From: Niastella populi
GTDB lineage: Bacteria > Bacteroidota > Bacteroidia > Chitinophagales > Chitinophagaceae
Assembly: GCF_002078015.1 (NCBI RefSeq)
Contig: NZ_LWBP01000190.1
Location: 1-64,000, forward strand
Reading direction: 5' to 3'
Length of the DNA: 64,000 bases
Every line of letters starts with the position of its first letter. Positions within the stretch are counted from its first letter, which is position 1. A program made the position numbers and the translations under genes. Shown here one piece after another: positions 1-7,848 of the stretch. Below the pieces are notes generated by a model that saw nothing but the letters and a program-made list of their open reading frames with translations, was not told where the DNA came from and did not search any database.

Positions 1-789
1 CCAATTAGACCAAACTCAGATCTGTTTATGCCTTTCTTTTATTCGTTTATTGAGAGTTATCTTAACGGGAACTCAATCAGCAAGCCCATACGAAGATTTA
101 CTGACCTCTTATTATCAGCCAGTATTGTTTCATTTATATTTAATAGATTCATTTTTAAGTATGAATGGATTTCGATAACCGACTACAAAGCAGTGCTGGA
201 TTTCTTCATTCAAGGGCATTTTGTGGTACCAATAATCTTATTTACGATCGTACATATTGGACTGGCAAATATTTCTTCAATTATTTTTACAATCACTACG
301 CTGCATAAAAGCTCAAAATTTATCAAGCAAATAAAAAAATATCAGGTAAAAAAAAGGGACTATAAAGCATTTTTCAAAAAAATGAATAACAATGAAATCT
401 TCCAGCTACCTATTGAATTTAATGAAACAGTATTACTTAAAGCCTATTATCACCTGAAGAATAATATCAGTGAAGAAGAGTGGAAAAAGGCAGAGACCGA
501 AGGCAGCAAACTCAAGGAAAACCTTGAAAATGATTTTAATCTAACCGTTAAGGCAATAGTCGCCACCGCAATATACTTTTACAACTTGTCGTATTTTCGC
601 TTCGGGCTTTTCATTACTTCTCTAGCCATTCTTCTTCTAATTGCTATCGCACTTTGGTACTTTTATGTACTTGTTTACATTCTACCTTCAGTACTAAACA
701 AGATAGACACTGAATTTCAAAATTACATCGCAACCCAACAAGACCAAGGAAACATCACCCAAATAGATGAAAATTTGACTATTGAATAA
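1..789 (+). CDS. Multi-pass membrane protein of unknown function (5' end may lie outside window)
   Basis: I do not recognise a family. The frame is open from base 1, so the ATG at position 28 is only the first visible methionine and the gene may begin upstream. From that ATG (253 residues) hydrophobic segments lie at about residues 27-43, 65-90, 176-190 and 193-222. Between the second and third is a charged, Lys/Glu-rich cytoplasmic-looking stretch (about 95-175), and a short acidic tail follows the last segment. The layout is a four-helix membrane protein with a central soluble loop. The AlbA_2-type gene starts 47 bp downstream on the same strand, so the two are probably co-transcribed. The gene is AT-rich compared with the polysaccharide locus to the right, which fits acquired DNA. 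A membrane effector in a defence pair is possible, but nothing in the sequence proves it. Confidence 0.65.
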   Translation, partial: PIRPNSDLFMPFFYSFIESYLNGNSISKPIRRFTDLLLSASIVSFIFNRFIFKYEWISITDYKAVLDFFIQGHFVVPIILFTIVHIGLANISSIIFTITTLHKSSKFIKQIKKYQVKKRDYKAFFKKMNNNEIFQLPIEFNETVLLKAYYHLKNNISEEEWKKAETEGSKLKENLENDFNLTVKAIVATAIYFYNLSYFRFGLFITSLAILLLIAIALWYFYVLVYILPSVLNKIDTEFQNYIATQQDQGNITQIDENLTIE

Positions 790-836
790 TGCACGTGTTT
801 TTAAAAAGAGAAACCTAAAACTTAAAATTGCCTTTA

Positions 837-2057
837 ATGTATCTGCAAGGAAAATACATAAATGATATTACTGCTGAAGATATTGAAAACTTAATTAACA
901 ATAGCATAAAAGAGAACAAGGAACTTGATTACAAAAGGGAGCTAAATATAAATTCAGGAAAGGACACTGCTAAAAACAGAACTAATTTTATTGGTGATGT
1001 TTCCGGAATGTATAACACGGACGGAGGATGCATTATATATGGAATTGAAGAGAAAAAAGATAACGAAAATAAAAACACTGGCTATCCTAGCAAAATCGTT
1101 CCTCTAGAAATTGAAAATCAGGACAAGTTCTCTCAGTTAATCTATCAAATAATTGGTGCTCATACAGATCCTAAAATCACAACGATAGTGGCCAGGTTTA
1201 TTCTTGTTCAAGAAAAATTATTACTCATTATAGGAATACCTAAAAATTACGGATTGCCTTCAATGGTAACCCATGAAAGTACAAATAGATTTCTTAAACG
1301 AAATTCGGTTGGCAATTATCTAGTGTCAACTTCTGAATTAAATCAATTATTTTTAATGAATCAGTCGGTAAAAGAAAGGGCCAGCTCATTTAGATTAAAC
1401 CGAATAAAAGAAATTCAAGAAACTACCTTAGTGCCCATGATTGCGACTGCAGGTAGTTATTTTTTACATTTCATTCCCTATAGTTTCGCTGATGAAAAGC
1501 AATATGATTTAATTAAACTAACTGAACTTAAGAACATCTATCCTGTTCCAAAAGAAGAGTATTACAGCAGTAATTACCTGAAATTCAATTTTGATGGCTT
1601 ATACACATATCAACACGAACAAGGGCAAAATTTAGTTACTTCTCATATTCAATACTTCAGAAATGGTATTATTGAGATGTTTTCGCAAAGGTGCTGCACT
1701 ATGGCGTCCAATTTGAAAATATTCGAAGGTCATGTATTTATTACAAACTTATTACAGGGTATTCCGAATATTACAGAAGCATTTAAGAAATTACAGGTTG
1801 AACCGCCTATTATGCTTTTCGTAAGTATCTTAGATATAAAGGCTGCTTACCTACGGACAGTAGGGGATGTCACTTATCCAATTACATACAATAAGGACAA
1901 TTTATTCTTTCCTCCAATTGTATTAAATACATTTCCCTTAAGCAAAGATGAGATATTCGGTGAGTTAAAGCCAGCTTTTGATATATTATGGCAAACAGCA
2001 GGAGAAAAATCATGTCCTTCAATAGAAACCTTTATAAAGCTGCCGCCAAAAAAATGA
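837..2057 (+). CDS. AlbA_2/Schlafen-type putative nucleic-acid-binding protein
   Basis: The N-terminal ~130 residues match the AlbA_2 (Schlafen AlbA) pattern. There is a Glu/Lys pair in ELDYKREL (about residues 29-36), then a helix with FIGDVSGMYNTDGG and a strand CIIYGIEE (about 50-73), equivalent to the usual AN-x-x-GG-x-x-x-x-G signature. The following ~270 residues are not recognised and carry no predicted membrane segment. AlbA_2 domains occur in DNA/RNA-binding regulators and in many defence-associated proteins. A nuclease role as in eukaryotic Schlafens is not demonstrated for this branch. A TTG at 828 is in frame, but the ATG at 837 is the better start. The gene follows the membrane protein by 47 bp and is closed by a hairpin at 2119-2145. 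Confidence 0.7.
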   Translation: MYLQGKYINDITAEDIENLINNSIKENKELDYKRELNINSGKDTAKNRTNFIGDVSGMYNTDGGCIIYGIEEKKDNENKNTGYPSKIVPLEIENQDKFSQLIYQIIGAHTDPKITTIVARFILVQEKLLLIIGIPKNYGLPSMVTHESTNRFLKRNSVGNYLVSTSELNQLFLMNQSVKERASSFRLNRIKEIQETTLVPMIATAGSYFLHFIPYSFADEKQYDLIKLTELKNIYPVPKEEYYSSNYLKFNFDGLYTYQHEQGQNLVTSHIQYFRNGIIEMFSQRCCTMASNLKIFEGHVFITNLLQGIPNITEAFKKLQVEPPIMLFVSILDIKAAYLRTVGDVTYPITYNKDNLFFPPIVLNTFPLSKDEIFGELKPAFDILWQTAGEKSCPSIETFIKLPPKK

Positions 2058-2118
2058 TTCAACTAACACTTTGTCATTTTTCAACGTATTTTATTAACAT
2101 GCCAAATGGTGCTATATA

Positions 2119-2145
2119 AAAACCCATATATTTTATATGGGTTTT
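2119..2145. terminator. Bidirectional hairpin terminator between convergent genes
   Basis: AAAACCCATA pairs with TATGGGTTTT around a short AT loop, giving a 10 bp stem with A-run and T-run flanks that can act on both strands. It lies between the AlbA_2 gene (plus) and the HAD gene (minus), which converge here. Confidence 0.75.
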
Positions 2146-2165
2146 GAGTATTCTGGTCACTTTTC

Positions 2166-2675
2166 TCAATTTGTAAAGAACTGTTTAAAAAGAGGTATCA
2201 ATTCGTCGGGTTGCTGCGCAACAAATGACGGCGAAAGCTGAATAAGCGAATCTGGATCCGCAGCTCCCCATAAGCAGGCAACTGATTTTACTCCTGCGGC
2301 ATGTGAAGCCTGGATATCGATATTCCGATCACCCAAAGACAATGTTGATTCTGGAGTAGCCTTCATCATCGAAATTGCTTTAATGATGGGATCAGGATGC
2401 GGCTTTCGTCGCGCGGTATCGTGATAGCAGACCTTCTGATTACAGTTAATATTCCAATGGGCTATTACCCGATCGCAATACGTACCCGGACTTGAAGTCA
2501 CAATGCAAAATGGAACGGTATGAGCTTCTAAGTAGGCGATTGCCTCAATAATGCCTGGATAAAGCGAGAACTGGGGTATTAATTGATATACGTCCGACCA
2601 GTTTCTATTGGTGCGATGAGATTCTGCAATTGATGAATCAATTAACGTTTGATCCAAGTCGAACACTACTCCCAT
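2166..2675 (-). CDS. HAD-superfamily phosphatase, third gene of PRTase-DprA-HAD operon
   Basis: A small 169-residue haloacid-dehalogenase-like hydrolase. All four HAD motifs are visible: FDLDQT with nucleophile Asp6 and acid Asp8, Thr60 in IVTSS, Lys91 in RRKPHPDP, and GDRNID (Asp116/Asp120) for magnesium. The short insert between motifs I and II indicates a small helical cap, as in phosphoglycolate-phosphatase-like and nucleotide phosphatases. Its ATG overlaps the end of the DprA-like gene by 10 bp, so translation is probably coupled. A phosphomonoester product of the phosphoribosyltransferase or DprA-like protein is a reasonable substrate guess. That rests only on gene order. Confidence 0.85.
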   Translation of the reverse strand: MGVVFDLDQTLIDSSIAESHRTNRNWSDVYQLIPQFSLYPGIIEAIAYLEAHTVPFCIVTSSPGTYCDRVIAHWNINCNQKVCYHDTARRKPHPDPIIKAISMMKATPESTLSLGDRNIDIQASHAAGVKSVACLWGAADPDSLIQLSPSFVAQQPDELIPLFKQFFTN

Positions 2676-3970
2676 AAGCTGCCTTGTTTGGTATCCGTGT
2701 TGGATTGTTCTTTCTTTTCTGCATTACCATTCGCTGGGATTTCATCAACATGCTTTTTCAGCCCATGATAGATATGATCATAGAGCTGCAAATACAACTT
2801 ATTGTCCCTTTTTCCAAATCCGCTGATAAAATCCGCATAGCCAATTGAGTCTGAACGCTGCCATTTTCCGTCAATTGAACTAGCAACACTTATATCGTTC
2901 AAATATTCTTTTATGTGGGATGCTAAGACTATGGCGGTGTCGTCGAAATCACTGTAGGTTTTGCCTTCTATTACATTATGCTTGGATTCCCCGTCAGTAC
3001 AAATGACACCCAACAAGTCAGGATAGAAATATGTCGCTTCTGATCCGTTTATATCTGTAAAATCATTCAGCAGGATAAACATGAGGATATCGATCTCATC
3101 CTTTGAATAAACCGGCAAGGCCTTCCCTTCCCTGATAAGCATTTGATTGCCCTGCACCTTCGGTTCAGATCGATATTGCTGCGGGTGATTGAAGCAAACC
3201 AATTTCCGATTGTATTCGTTGCAATACTTTGCGGTATGCATTGTTCCGCCCTTCACGTCGGTTTCAACGATAACAACGGATTGCGATAACCCCGCTTGAA
3301 TCCTGTCGCGATCCACGAAATAGTTAGCCATTGGCCGTTGTTTGACAAAATATTCGGAAACCAACACTCCGTTTTTGTCTACGATCGTCTGCGCCAATTC
3401 CTTATTTTCCTTAGGATAGATATGATCGAGTCCGTGAGCCAGAACAGCCGCCGTTGTTCCATTGCCCTTAAGCGCACCCACATGGCCGGCTGTATCGCAC
3501 CCTAACGCAAGCCCTGAAACCACATTGAATTTGTGCGAGGCAAAGACTTCGCCGAGCCGTTCTCCTATCTTCACTCCGAAGTCAGTGGGCTCCCGCGTTC
3601 CGATAACTGCAATGTTCGGCTTCTCCGATAAGACCTTGATATTTCCCTTGTAGCTCAATGTAACGGGAGGATCCGGCGTTTCGCGAAGCTGCTTCGGGTA
3701 ATCTTCATCGAGGACACTAATTACGGATATGCCAGCTTTTTCTGATTGTTCCAAAATCTGTTCAGCATGGCCAAATGCAAGGTCATAAGCCGCAGCAGAA
3801 TACTCTGGGAGTCTCATGCTGCCCGCTTGTTCCTTCACATAGTCGATCAAGTCTTGCTTGTCCGAAACGCTATGATCCAAAGCCGTCAGTAATTTCAAAG
3901 CCGTTTTCCTGCCCACTTTCGGCAGTTGCAACAAGGAAACTATATTCTGCACGCTTATCTTCTGTCCCAT
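2666..3970 (-). CDS. Diverged DprA/Smf-like Rossmann (SLOG-superfamily) protein
   Basis: The 434-residue product starts with a helix-hairpin-helix (LPKVGRKTALKLL, about 16-28), then the DprA linker motif YPKQLRETPDPP (91-102). The DprA/Smf Rossmann core follows (about 118-285): IAVIGTREPTDFG, SGLALGCDTAGHVGAL (152-167), LAHGLDHIYP (177-186) and VVIVETDVKGGTMHTA (232-247). Genuine DprA loads RecA on incoming single-stranded DNA during transformation. Here the usual RNR before the AGLS motif reads RDR. The C-terminal ~145 residues are an unrecognised domain instead of the winged helix, with a low-complexity Lys/Glu/Asn tail. Family DprA is usually 360-380 residues. It is sandwiched in an operon with a ComF-like PRTase (5 bp upstream) and a HAD phosphatase (10 bp overlap), which is not the housekeeping dprA context. 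It is therefore probably a specialised paralogue in a mobile or defence module. Confidence 0.85.
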   Translation of the reverse strand: MGQKISVQNIVSLLQLPKVGRKTALKLLTALDHSVSDKQDLIDYVKEQAGSMRLPEYSAAAYDLAFGHAEQILEQSEKAGISVISVLDEDYPKQLRETPDPPVTLSYKGNIKVLSEKPNIAVIGTREPTDFGVKIGERLGEVFASHKFNVVSGLALGCDTAGHVGALKGNGTTAAVLAHGLDHIYPKENKELAQTIVDKNGVLVSEYFVKQRPMANYFVDRDRIQAGLSQSVVIVETDVKGGTMHTAKYCNEYNRKLVCFNHPQQYRSEPKVQGNQMLIREGKALPVYSKDEIDILMFILLNDFTDINGSEATYFYPDLLGVICTDGESKHNVIEGKTYSDFDDTAIVLASHIKEYLNDISVASSIDGKWQRSDSIGYADFISGFGKRDNKLYLQLYDHIYHGLKKHVDEIPANGNAEKKEQSNTDTKQGSLWE

Positions 3971-3975
3971 GCTAT

Positions 3976-4626
3976 CTAGTTAAAGTGACTCAAATTTATC
4001 GATTCATTCAATGCGCCATCGTATTCCGTTTTCCCTAGGCAGAAAAAATAATAGCGACCGTGGGGCCATTGCTGTTTTAACACCTCCAATATAGCAGAAA
4101 TGGTTGTATTGCTTGTAGTTACGTCATCAAGGATCAAGACATTCTTATTGTTCAGATCCTTTTCCTGATTTGCTACAAAATAAACATTTTCCATCATTTG
4201 CCTCCGCTCATCGCGCGTTCTTATGGTGTGCATCGGTGGCGTTTCCCTATGTTTGGCAAGAATCGTTGGCGAGTATTCACAGTTTAGCTGCTTCGCCAAT
4301 ACTGTTCCCAGTTTGTCCAACGCTTTTTGGCCTGACGGCCGCAGTTCCCTGCTGCCGAGCGCCCTGATAATGCAATCAAAGTTGATATCGGTTCCTGACA
4401 ATACGGTTGAAGCCCAGTTGCACCATTTATGAACCCATTGCTGGTTATTATCCTTGAATTGTATTACATAATAGGGCAACGTTCCATTCGTCTGCCGTTC
4501 CGCCGAAACGTAATAACACAGATGCCAGGCGCCATGCAGTCCGAGGGTTCTATACTTCCATTCGGTTAACAAGCTAATCATTAGATATTTTTTAAGGGGT
4601 GAGAAAATGGCGTTCCCTATACGCAA
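3976..4626 (-). CDS. ComF-like phosphoribosyltransferase, first gene of PRTase-DprA-HAD operon
   Basis: The C-terminal half is a type I phosphoribosyltransferase. The PRPP-binding loop reads LILDDVTTSNTT (about residues 164-175), preceded by a strand and followed by a helix. The segment RALGSRELRPSGQKALDKLG and later TRDERRQMMENVYFV resemble the ComFC arrangement (arginine-rich block, LA helix, ERxxN...F). The N-terminal ~80 residues are Trp-rich and unrecognised, without the four-cysteine zinc finger of full ComF. The longest frame begins at TTG 4626. An in-frame ATG at 4581 (MISLLTEWKYR) is an equally good start and would give 201 residues. It lies 5 bp before the DprA-like gene. ComFC and DprA are functional partners in natural transformation, but the HAD gene and the island setting suggest a different job. 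Confidence 0.8.
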   Translation of the reverse strand: MRIGNAIFSPLKKYLMISLLTEWKYRTLGLHGAWHLCYYVSAERQTNGTLPYYVIQFKDNNQQWVHKWCNWASTVLSGTDINFDCIIRALGSRELRPSGQKALDKLGTVLAKQLNCEYSPTILAKHRETPPMHTIRTRDERRQMMENVYFVANQEKDLNNKNVLILDDVTTSNTTISAILEVLKQQWPHGRYYFFCLGKTEYDGALNESINLSHFN

Positions 4627-4661
4627 AACACCGCAGGCAATAAAAATTACTACTCCGAGAT

Positions 4662-4683
4662 AAAAAAACCGTAAAAAATACGG
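4662..4683 (-). terminator. Hairpin terminator after XRE gene
   Basis: Read on the minus strand, CCGTA and TACGG form a short stem around a T-rich loop, followed at once by a run of seven T. It sits between the XRE gene end and the PRTase start and separates the regulator transcript from the three-gene operon. Confidence 0.5.
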
Positions 4684-4717
4684 GTATGCAGCGAGTATAG
4701 GCTATCCGTTAGGAGTC

Positions 4718-5092
4718 CTATGCCGTCACCAGCACTGGTTCCAGCTTTTCCAAAATACGCCGCCTTGGTTTCGTCTTATTGCCTTCGCAGTCGATAAGGG
4801 TTCCGTGATCGATCCCCAGGCGCCTCGCCAATGCGCTTTGGGTCAAGCCGTGCATATACCGGTATTTCTTGATTTTGCCGCCAAGTGTACTGGCATTGAT
4901 CTCCCACGGGAAAAAGCCTAAAAACTCGATAATCTTCGGATAGTACTTGATTTGCGGTTCGTGCCCTGTCATCTCCCAGTTGGTAATGGTTTGTTCGGTG
5001 GTGCCGATACGCTGGGCAACGTCCTTCTGCAGCAGTCCGAGCTTCAGGCGGCGGGCGCGCAAGTGATAGCCGAGCGTATCCGGATCAGGCAT
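4718..5092 (-). CDS. Double helix-turn-helix XRE-family regulator
   Basis: The 124-residue product carries two tandem XRE-like HTH segments: about residues 6-42 (HLRARRLKLGLLQKDVAQRI then TTEQTITNWE) and 70-105 (LGGKIKKYRYMHGLTQSALA then RRLGIDHGTLIDCEG). This small two-HTH architecture is common in accessory regions. The frame remains open to a TTG at 5146, but those extra 18 residues read into the junction with the yifB remnant, so the ATG at 5092 is preferred. It is transcribed towards the PRTase-DprA-HAD operon from the island edge and is the natural candidate for its regulator. No operator was identified. Confidence 0.75.
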   Translation of the reverse strand: MPDPDTLGYHLRARRLKLGLLQKDVAQRIGTTEQTITNWEMTGHEPQIKYYPKIIEFLGFFPWEINASTLGGKIKKYRYMHGLTQSALARRLGIDHGTLIDCEGNKTKPRRRILEKLEPVLVTA

Positions 5093-5152
5093 AACGCTGA
5101 CATTCAGGGGCTTCTCCACGCTCCGTTCGAGCCGGGAAAAAGGCAACGCATC

Positions 5153-5640
5153 AATGCCCCTGCGGCTTCTATAATCATCCCGAAAAAGAGTGCACCTGTG
5201 CGCCGGGCGCCGTTCACAAATACCTGAACAAAATATCGGGGCCGCTGCTCGATCGTATAGACCTGCATGTTGAAGTTACGCCGGTTCCATTTAGTGATCT
5301 GAGTATGCAAAAGAATGCGGAATCTTCAGAAGAAATCCGTATTAGAGTTATCAATGCCCGTGATCTGCAAACCCAGCGGTATAAAAACAATGCAGGCGTT
5401 TATTGCAATGCGCAAATGAGTAGTAAGCTGTTAAAACAAGTATGTGTGCTTGATATGGCGGGACAAACTTTATTAAAAACGGCTATGCACAAGCTCAATT
5501 TATCGGCCCGTGCTTATGACCGTATATTGAAGGTAAGCCGCACAATTGCCGATTTGGCTGCAAGTGAAACCATTTTACCGGAACATGTGGCGGAAGCTAT
5601 AACGTACAGGAATCTTGACAGAGATGGTTGGGGAGCGTGA
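5153..5640 (+). pseudogene. yifB: 3' remnant of yifB/comM (Mg-chelatase-like AAA+ protein)
   Basis: Plus-strand translation gives CPCGFYNHPEKECTCAPG at 5155-5208, followed by a conserved KISGPLLDRIDLHVEV segment (about 5227-5274). These are the characteristic cysteine motif and downstream arginine motif of YifB/ComM. The frame runs on to the C-terminal Mg_chelatase_C domain (ARAYDRILKVSRTIADLA, HVAEAITYRNLDRDGW) and a normal stop at 5640. Upstream of about 5150 homology stops abruptly: HQ replaces the expected MNP before CPCG, and preceding codons match nothing in the family. The N-terminal ~340 residues, including the Lon-like domain and Walker A, are missing here. The first ATG in the remnant (5305) would give 111 residues with no function. 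ComM is a branch-migration helicase used in natural transformation. The accessory genes to the left have either split or deleted it. Confidence 0.85.
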
Positions 5641-5705
5641 GCGGTTCGGTTAAGATCTGGGGCAAAGAATAGAAATGGGCAGGCAATCGTTGCGAACTAT
5701 TTAAA

Positions 5706-6464
5706 TTAGTTCTGTATCGTTTTATAAGAAGGTGTGTTCCACTCTTCTGCAGGTGTGTTCTGTTGCGTTTTTCCTTTAAAGATCCGGTTGAAAACTTCAC
5801 CTATGATCTGGGCGCCGGTCTTACGTACAATGCGAATATCTAACCAGAAGTTTGCATTACGAACATAAAAAGCATCGAACTGGTAGCGATGAAAAATGCT
5901 TTCAAAATCCTTTGTAGGACCGCGATAGCCTTTGATCTGTGCCAACCCTGTGATACCGGGTTTTACGAGGTTTCTGAATTTATATCCATTAACCGCATTG
6001 GCGAATTTATTACAGTCGGCATTCATATGTGGGCGGGGGCCTACAATGCTCATTTGTCCCATTAACACATTAAAGAACTGAGGGAATTCATCCAAACCGG
6101 TAACACGCAGGAACATACCGACCCTTGTGATGCGGGGATCATTATCAGTGGCCTGGCGAACATCTGCATCCCTATTAATGTACATAGTACGCAGCTTATA
6201 ACACCAGAACACACGGCCAAGGAACCCTACCCGTTTCTGTTTGAAGAATACCGGTCCTCTTGAGTCAAGTTTTATCAGAACCATTAAGATGGGGAGTAAC
6301 CATGATAACACCAGTGTAATGATCATTAACGAGGTCACAATATCAAAACACCGCTTTGCAACGAAGTATCCCTGCTTCCGCTCTAAATAGAGCCTGAGTG
6401 AAGGTGGATGCTCGGTAAAAAACTTTACTCTCTTATAAACTAAATTTTCAGGTTGCTCGATCAT
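5706..6464 (-). CDS. Priming sugar-phosphate transferase (bacterial sugar transferase, WcaJ/WbaP C-domain type)
   Basis: A monotopic phosphoglycosyl transferase that moves a sugar-1-phosphate from a nucleotide sugar to undecaprenyl phosphate, the first step of capsule or O-antigen repeat assembly. The 252-residue protein has one hydrophobic re-entrant helix (about 41-65), the family motif SRGPVFFKQKRVG (68-80), KLRTM (90-94), the catalytic Asp-Glu dyad in GLDEFPQFFN (D125/E126) and SIVGPRPH (139-146). The C-terminus holds KPGITGLAQI (168-177). It lacks the N-terminal four-helix domain of full WbaP, as is usual for short forms. It faces away from the rest of the cluster across a 460 bp intergenic region. 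The sugar cannot be read from sequence. Confidence 0.9.
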   Translation of the reverse strand: MIEQPENLVYKRVKFFTEHPPSLRLYLERKQGYFVAKRCFDIVTSLMIITLVLSWLLPILMVLIKLDSRGPVFFKQKRVGFLGRVFWCYKLRTMYINRDADVRQATDNDPRITRVGMFLRVTGLDEFPQFFNVLMGQMSIVGPRPHMNADCNKFANAVNGYKFRNLVKPGITGLAQIKGYRGPTKDFESIFHRYQFDAFYVRNANFWLDIRIVRKTGAQIIGEVFNRIFKGKTQQNTPAEEWNTPSYKTIQN

Positions 6465-6637
6465 AGCACAGGTATTTGGTTCTTCCAGGATTTCGTAAAC
6501 GAATTTAATGCCGTATTAGTACTTACGCTCTGTATTTACTACATTTTAACATCTAAAACATCAAAATCGCCTAAACCCTTAATAACTAAAAGTTAAAACA
6601 AATGTTTAAAAATTATAAAACCCATCCATTGACAATG

Positions 6638-6645
6638 CAAACTTA
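6638..6645 (-). promoter_or_regulatory. Putative Bacteroidota -7 element for the priming transferase
   Basis: Reads TAAGTTTG on the minus strand, an exact TAnnTTTG match. It would give a leader of roughly 170 nt before the ATG at 6464. No clear -33 TTTG at the standard distance, so the call is tentative. Confidence 0.35.
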
Positions 6646-6856
6646 AGAAAGGTTGCACCAAAAAAGGTTTAAAATAATTTTCACTTTTTAGTAAACATTT
6701 GACATTCACGAATTTTGTTCAAATCAACGCGCTTATGGGCTAAAACAGCACGGTTATTGCCACTTTAAACACTTTATTATTTTTTACAGTGGGGCTGAAG
6801 CAACGTTTTAAGGCATTTTTGCACTCCATTAAGACCTAAATGTTTGAAAATGCATT

Positions 6857-6864
6857 TACATTTG
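6857..6864 (+). promoter_or_regulatory. Putative Bacteroidota -7 element for the glycosyltransferase operon
   Basis: TACATTTG matches the TAnnTTTG consensus exactly and would give a leader of about 55 nt to the ATG at 6925. No well-spaced -33 motif is obvious. Confidence 0.4.
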
Positions 6865-6924
6865 CACTATTATTTAAAAACCACTGTTTTAAAGGTTAGA
6901 TTTCGCATAACCGTTAATTAGAAA

Positions 6925-7746
6925 ATGAGATCTTATCCCCCAACAATTGATTTTTATCTTTTAATACCCTTCTACAATAACTTACCGGGGCTGCTTCATT
7001 CGCTTAAAAGCGTTCACTATGATGCAGATAAATATACAGTGGTAATTGTTGATGATGGTAGCAGACAGCCTGTTGGCCTGGAAGATATATACAGGGAAAT
7101 TTCACGCGATATTTCTGTTGAAATAATACAATTGCCTTGTAATAAAGGCATTACAGTTGCATTAAACTCCGGCCTGGAGTGGATAAAAAAGCAAAACAAT
7201 GCAGCTTTTATTGCCCGGATCGATTGCGGCGATACCTGTTCGGACGACCGGTTCTATAAACAGGTAGCATTTTTAAAAGCGCACCCGTCGGTCGGCCTGG
7301 TAGGCAGTTGGTGCATTTTTAAAGATCATGTTTCAAATGTGGCTTACCGGTATATTACTCCTACCCGGCATAAAAAGATAAAAAGGGGTATGCATTTTAG
7401 AAATATTTTCATCCATCCTACCGTAATGTGGCGGTGCGATGCGATGAAAGACAATAAGCTTTATCCTGACACCTACCCCGATGCAGAAGACTACGGCTTT
7501 TTTTACCGCTTCTTGCAACAGGGCGAAACGGCTATCATTCCCGAATATCTGGTTACATGCGAAATAAACCACAAAGGTATTTCGCTGACTTCCAGGAGGA
7601 AACAGCTTAAAAGTCGTATTAAAGTGGTGCAGGAATACGGAAGAAACAGGGTTTTACGTTATTTGGGAGTTGTTAAGTTGAGATTGTTGCTTATTATACC
7701 ATATAATATCATTTTTTCCATAAAAAAGTCATTATACGGTGTATAA
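6925..7746 (+). CDS. Family 2 glycosyltransferase
   Basis: A 273-residue GT-A fold enzyme. The N-terminal strand YLLIPFYNN is followed by VVIVDDGS (Asp43/Asp44, nucleotide binding), NKGITVALNSGL (73-84) and the metal-binding DXD-like ARIDCGDTC (98-105). Further on are ALRs typical of GT2: PTVMWRCDAM and YPDAEDYGFFYR, the latter supplying the acidic acceptor-side ED motif. The C-terminal ~40 residues are basic and hydrophobic and could associate with the inner membrane. It is the first plus-strand gene of the polysaccharide cluster. Donor and acceptor are unknown. Confidence 0.88.
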   Translation: MRSYPPTIDFYLLIPFYNNLPGLLHSLKSVHYDADKYTVVIVDDGSRQPVGLEDIYREISRDISVEIIQLPCNKGITVALNSGLEWIKKQNNAAFIARIDCGDTCSDDRFYKQVAFLKAHPSVGLVGSWCIFKDHVSNVAYRYITPTRHKKIKRGMHFRNIFIHPTVMWRCDAMKDNKLYPDTYPDAEDYGFFYRFLQQGETAIIPEYLVTCEINHKGISLTSRRKQLKSRIKVVQEYGRNRVLRYLGVVKLRLLLIIPYNIIFSIKKSLYGV

Positions 7747-7848
7747 TCCGGTACTAATTAATGCCATATGATCAATATCAGGAATTTATTTAGTATAAGT
7801 TCCGTTATAGTATTGCAAATTTGCTGATTACCATTAAATCCATTTATT

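Larger units (their letters stand above)
6465..6924. other. AT-rich divergent intergenic region
   Basis: There is no convincing ORF in these 460 bp. The region separates the minus-strand priming transferase from the plus-strand glycosyltransferase block and should hold promoters for both. Consensus-like TAnnTTTG elements are listed separately at 6638-6645 (minus) and 6857-6864 (plus). A second, weaker TAGATTTC occurs at 6897-6904. Otherwise it is A/T-rich without hairpins I can support. Confidence 0.5.

Noticed and set aside
4170-4432. Plus-strand ORFs opposite the phosphoribosyltransferase
   Set aside because: Shadows of a well-supported minus-strand coding gene with the PRPP-binding motif.
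5104-5310. 68-codon minus-strand ORF
   Set aside because: It is antisense to the yifB remnant, whose plus-strand reading matches the family motifs closely.
5305-5640. Functional small gene of 111 codons
   Set aside because: The family homology extends upstream of this ATG without a start, showing that it is the tail of a truncated yifB.
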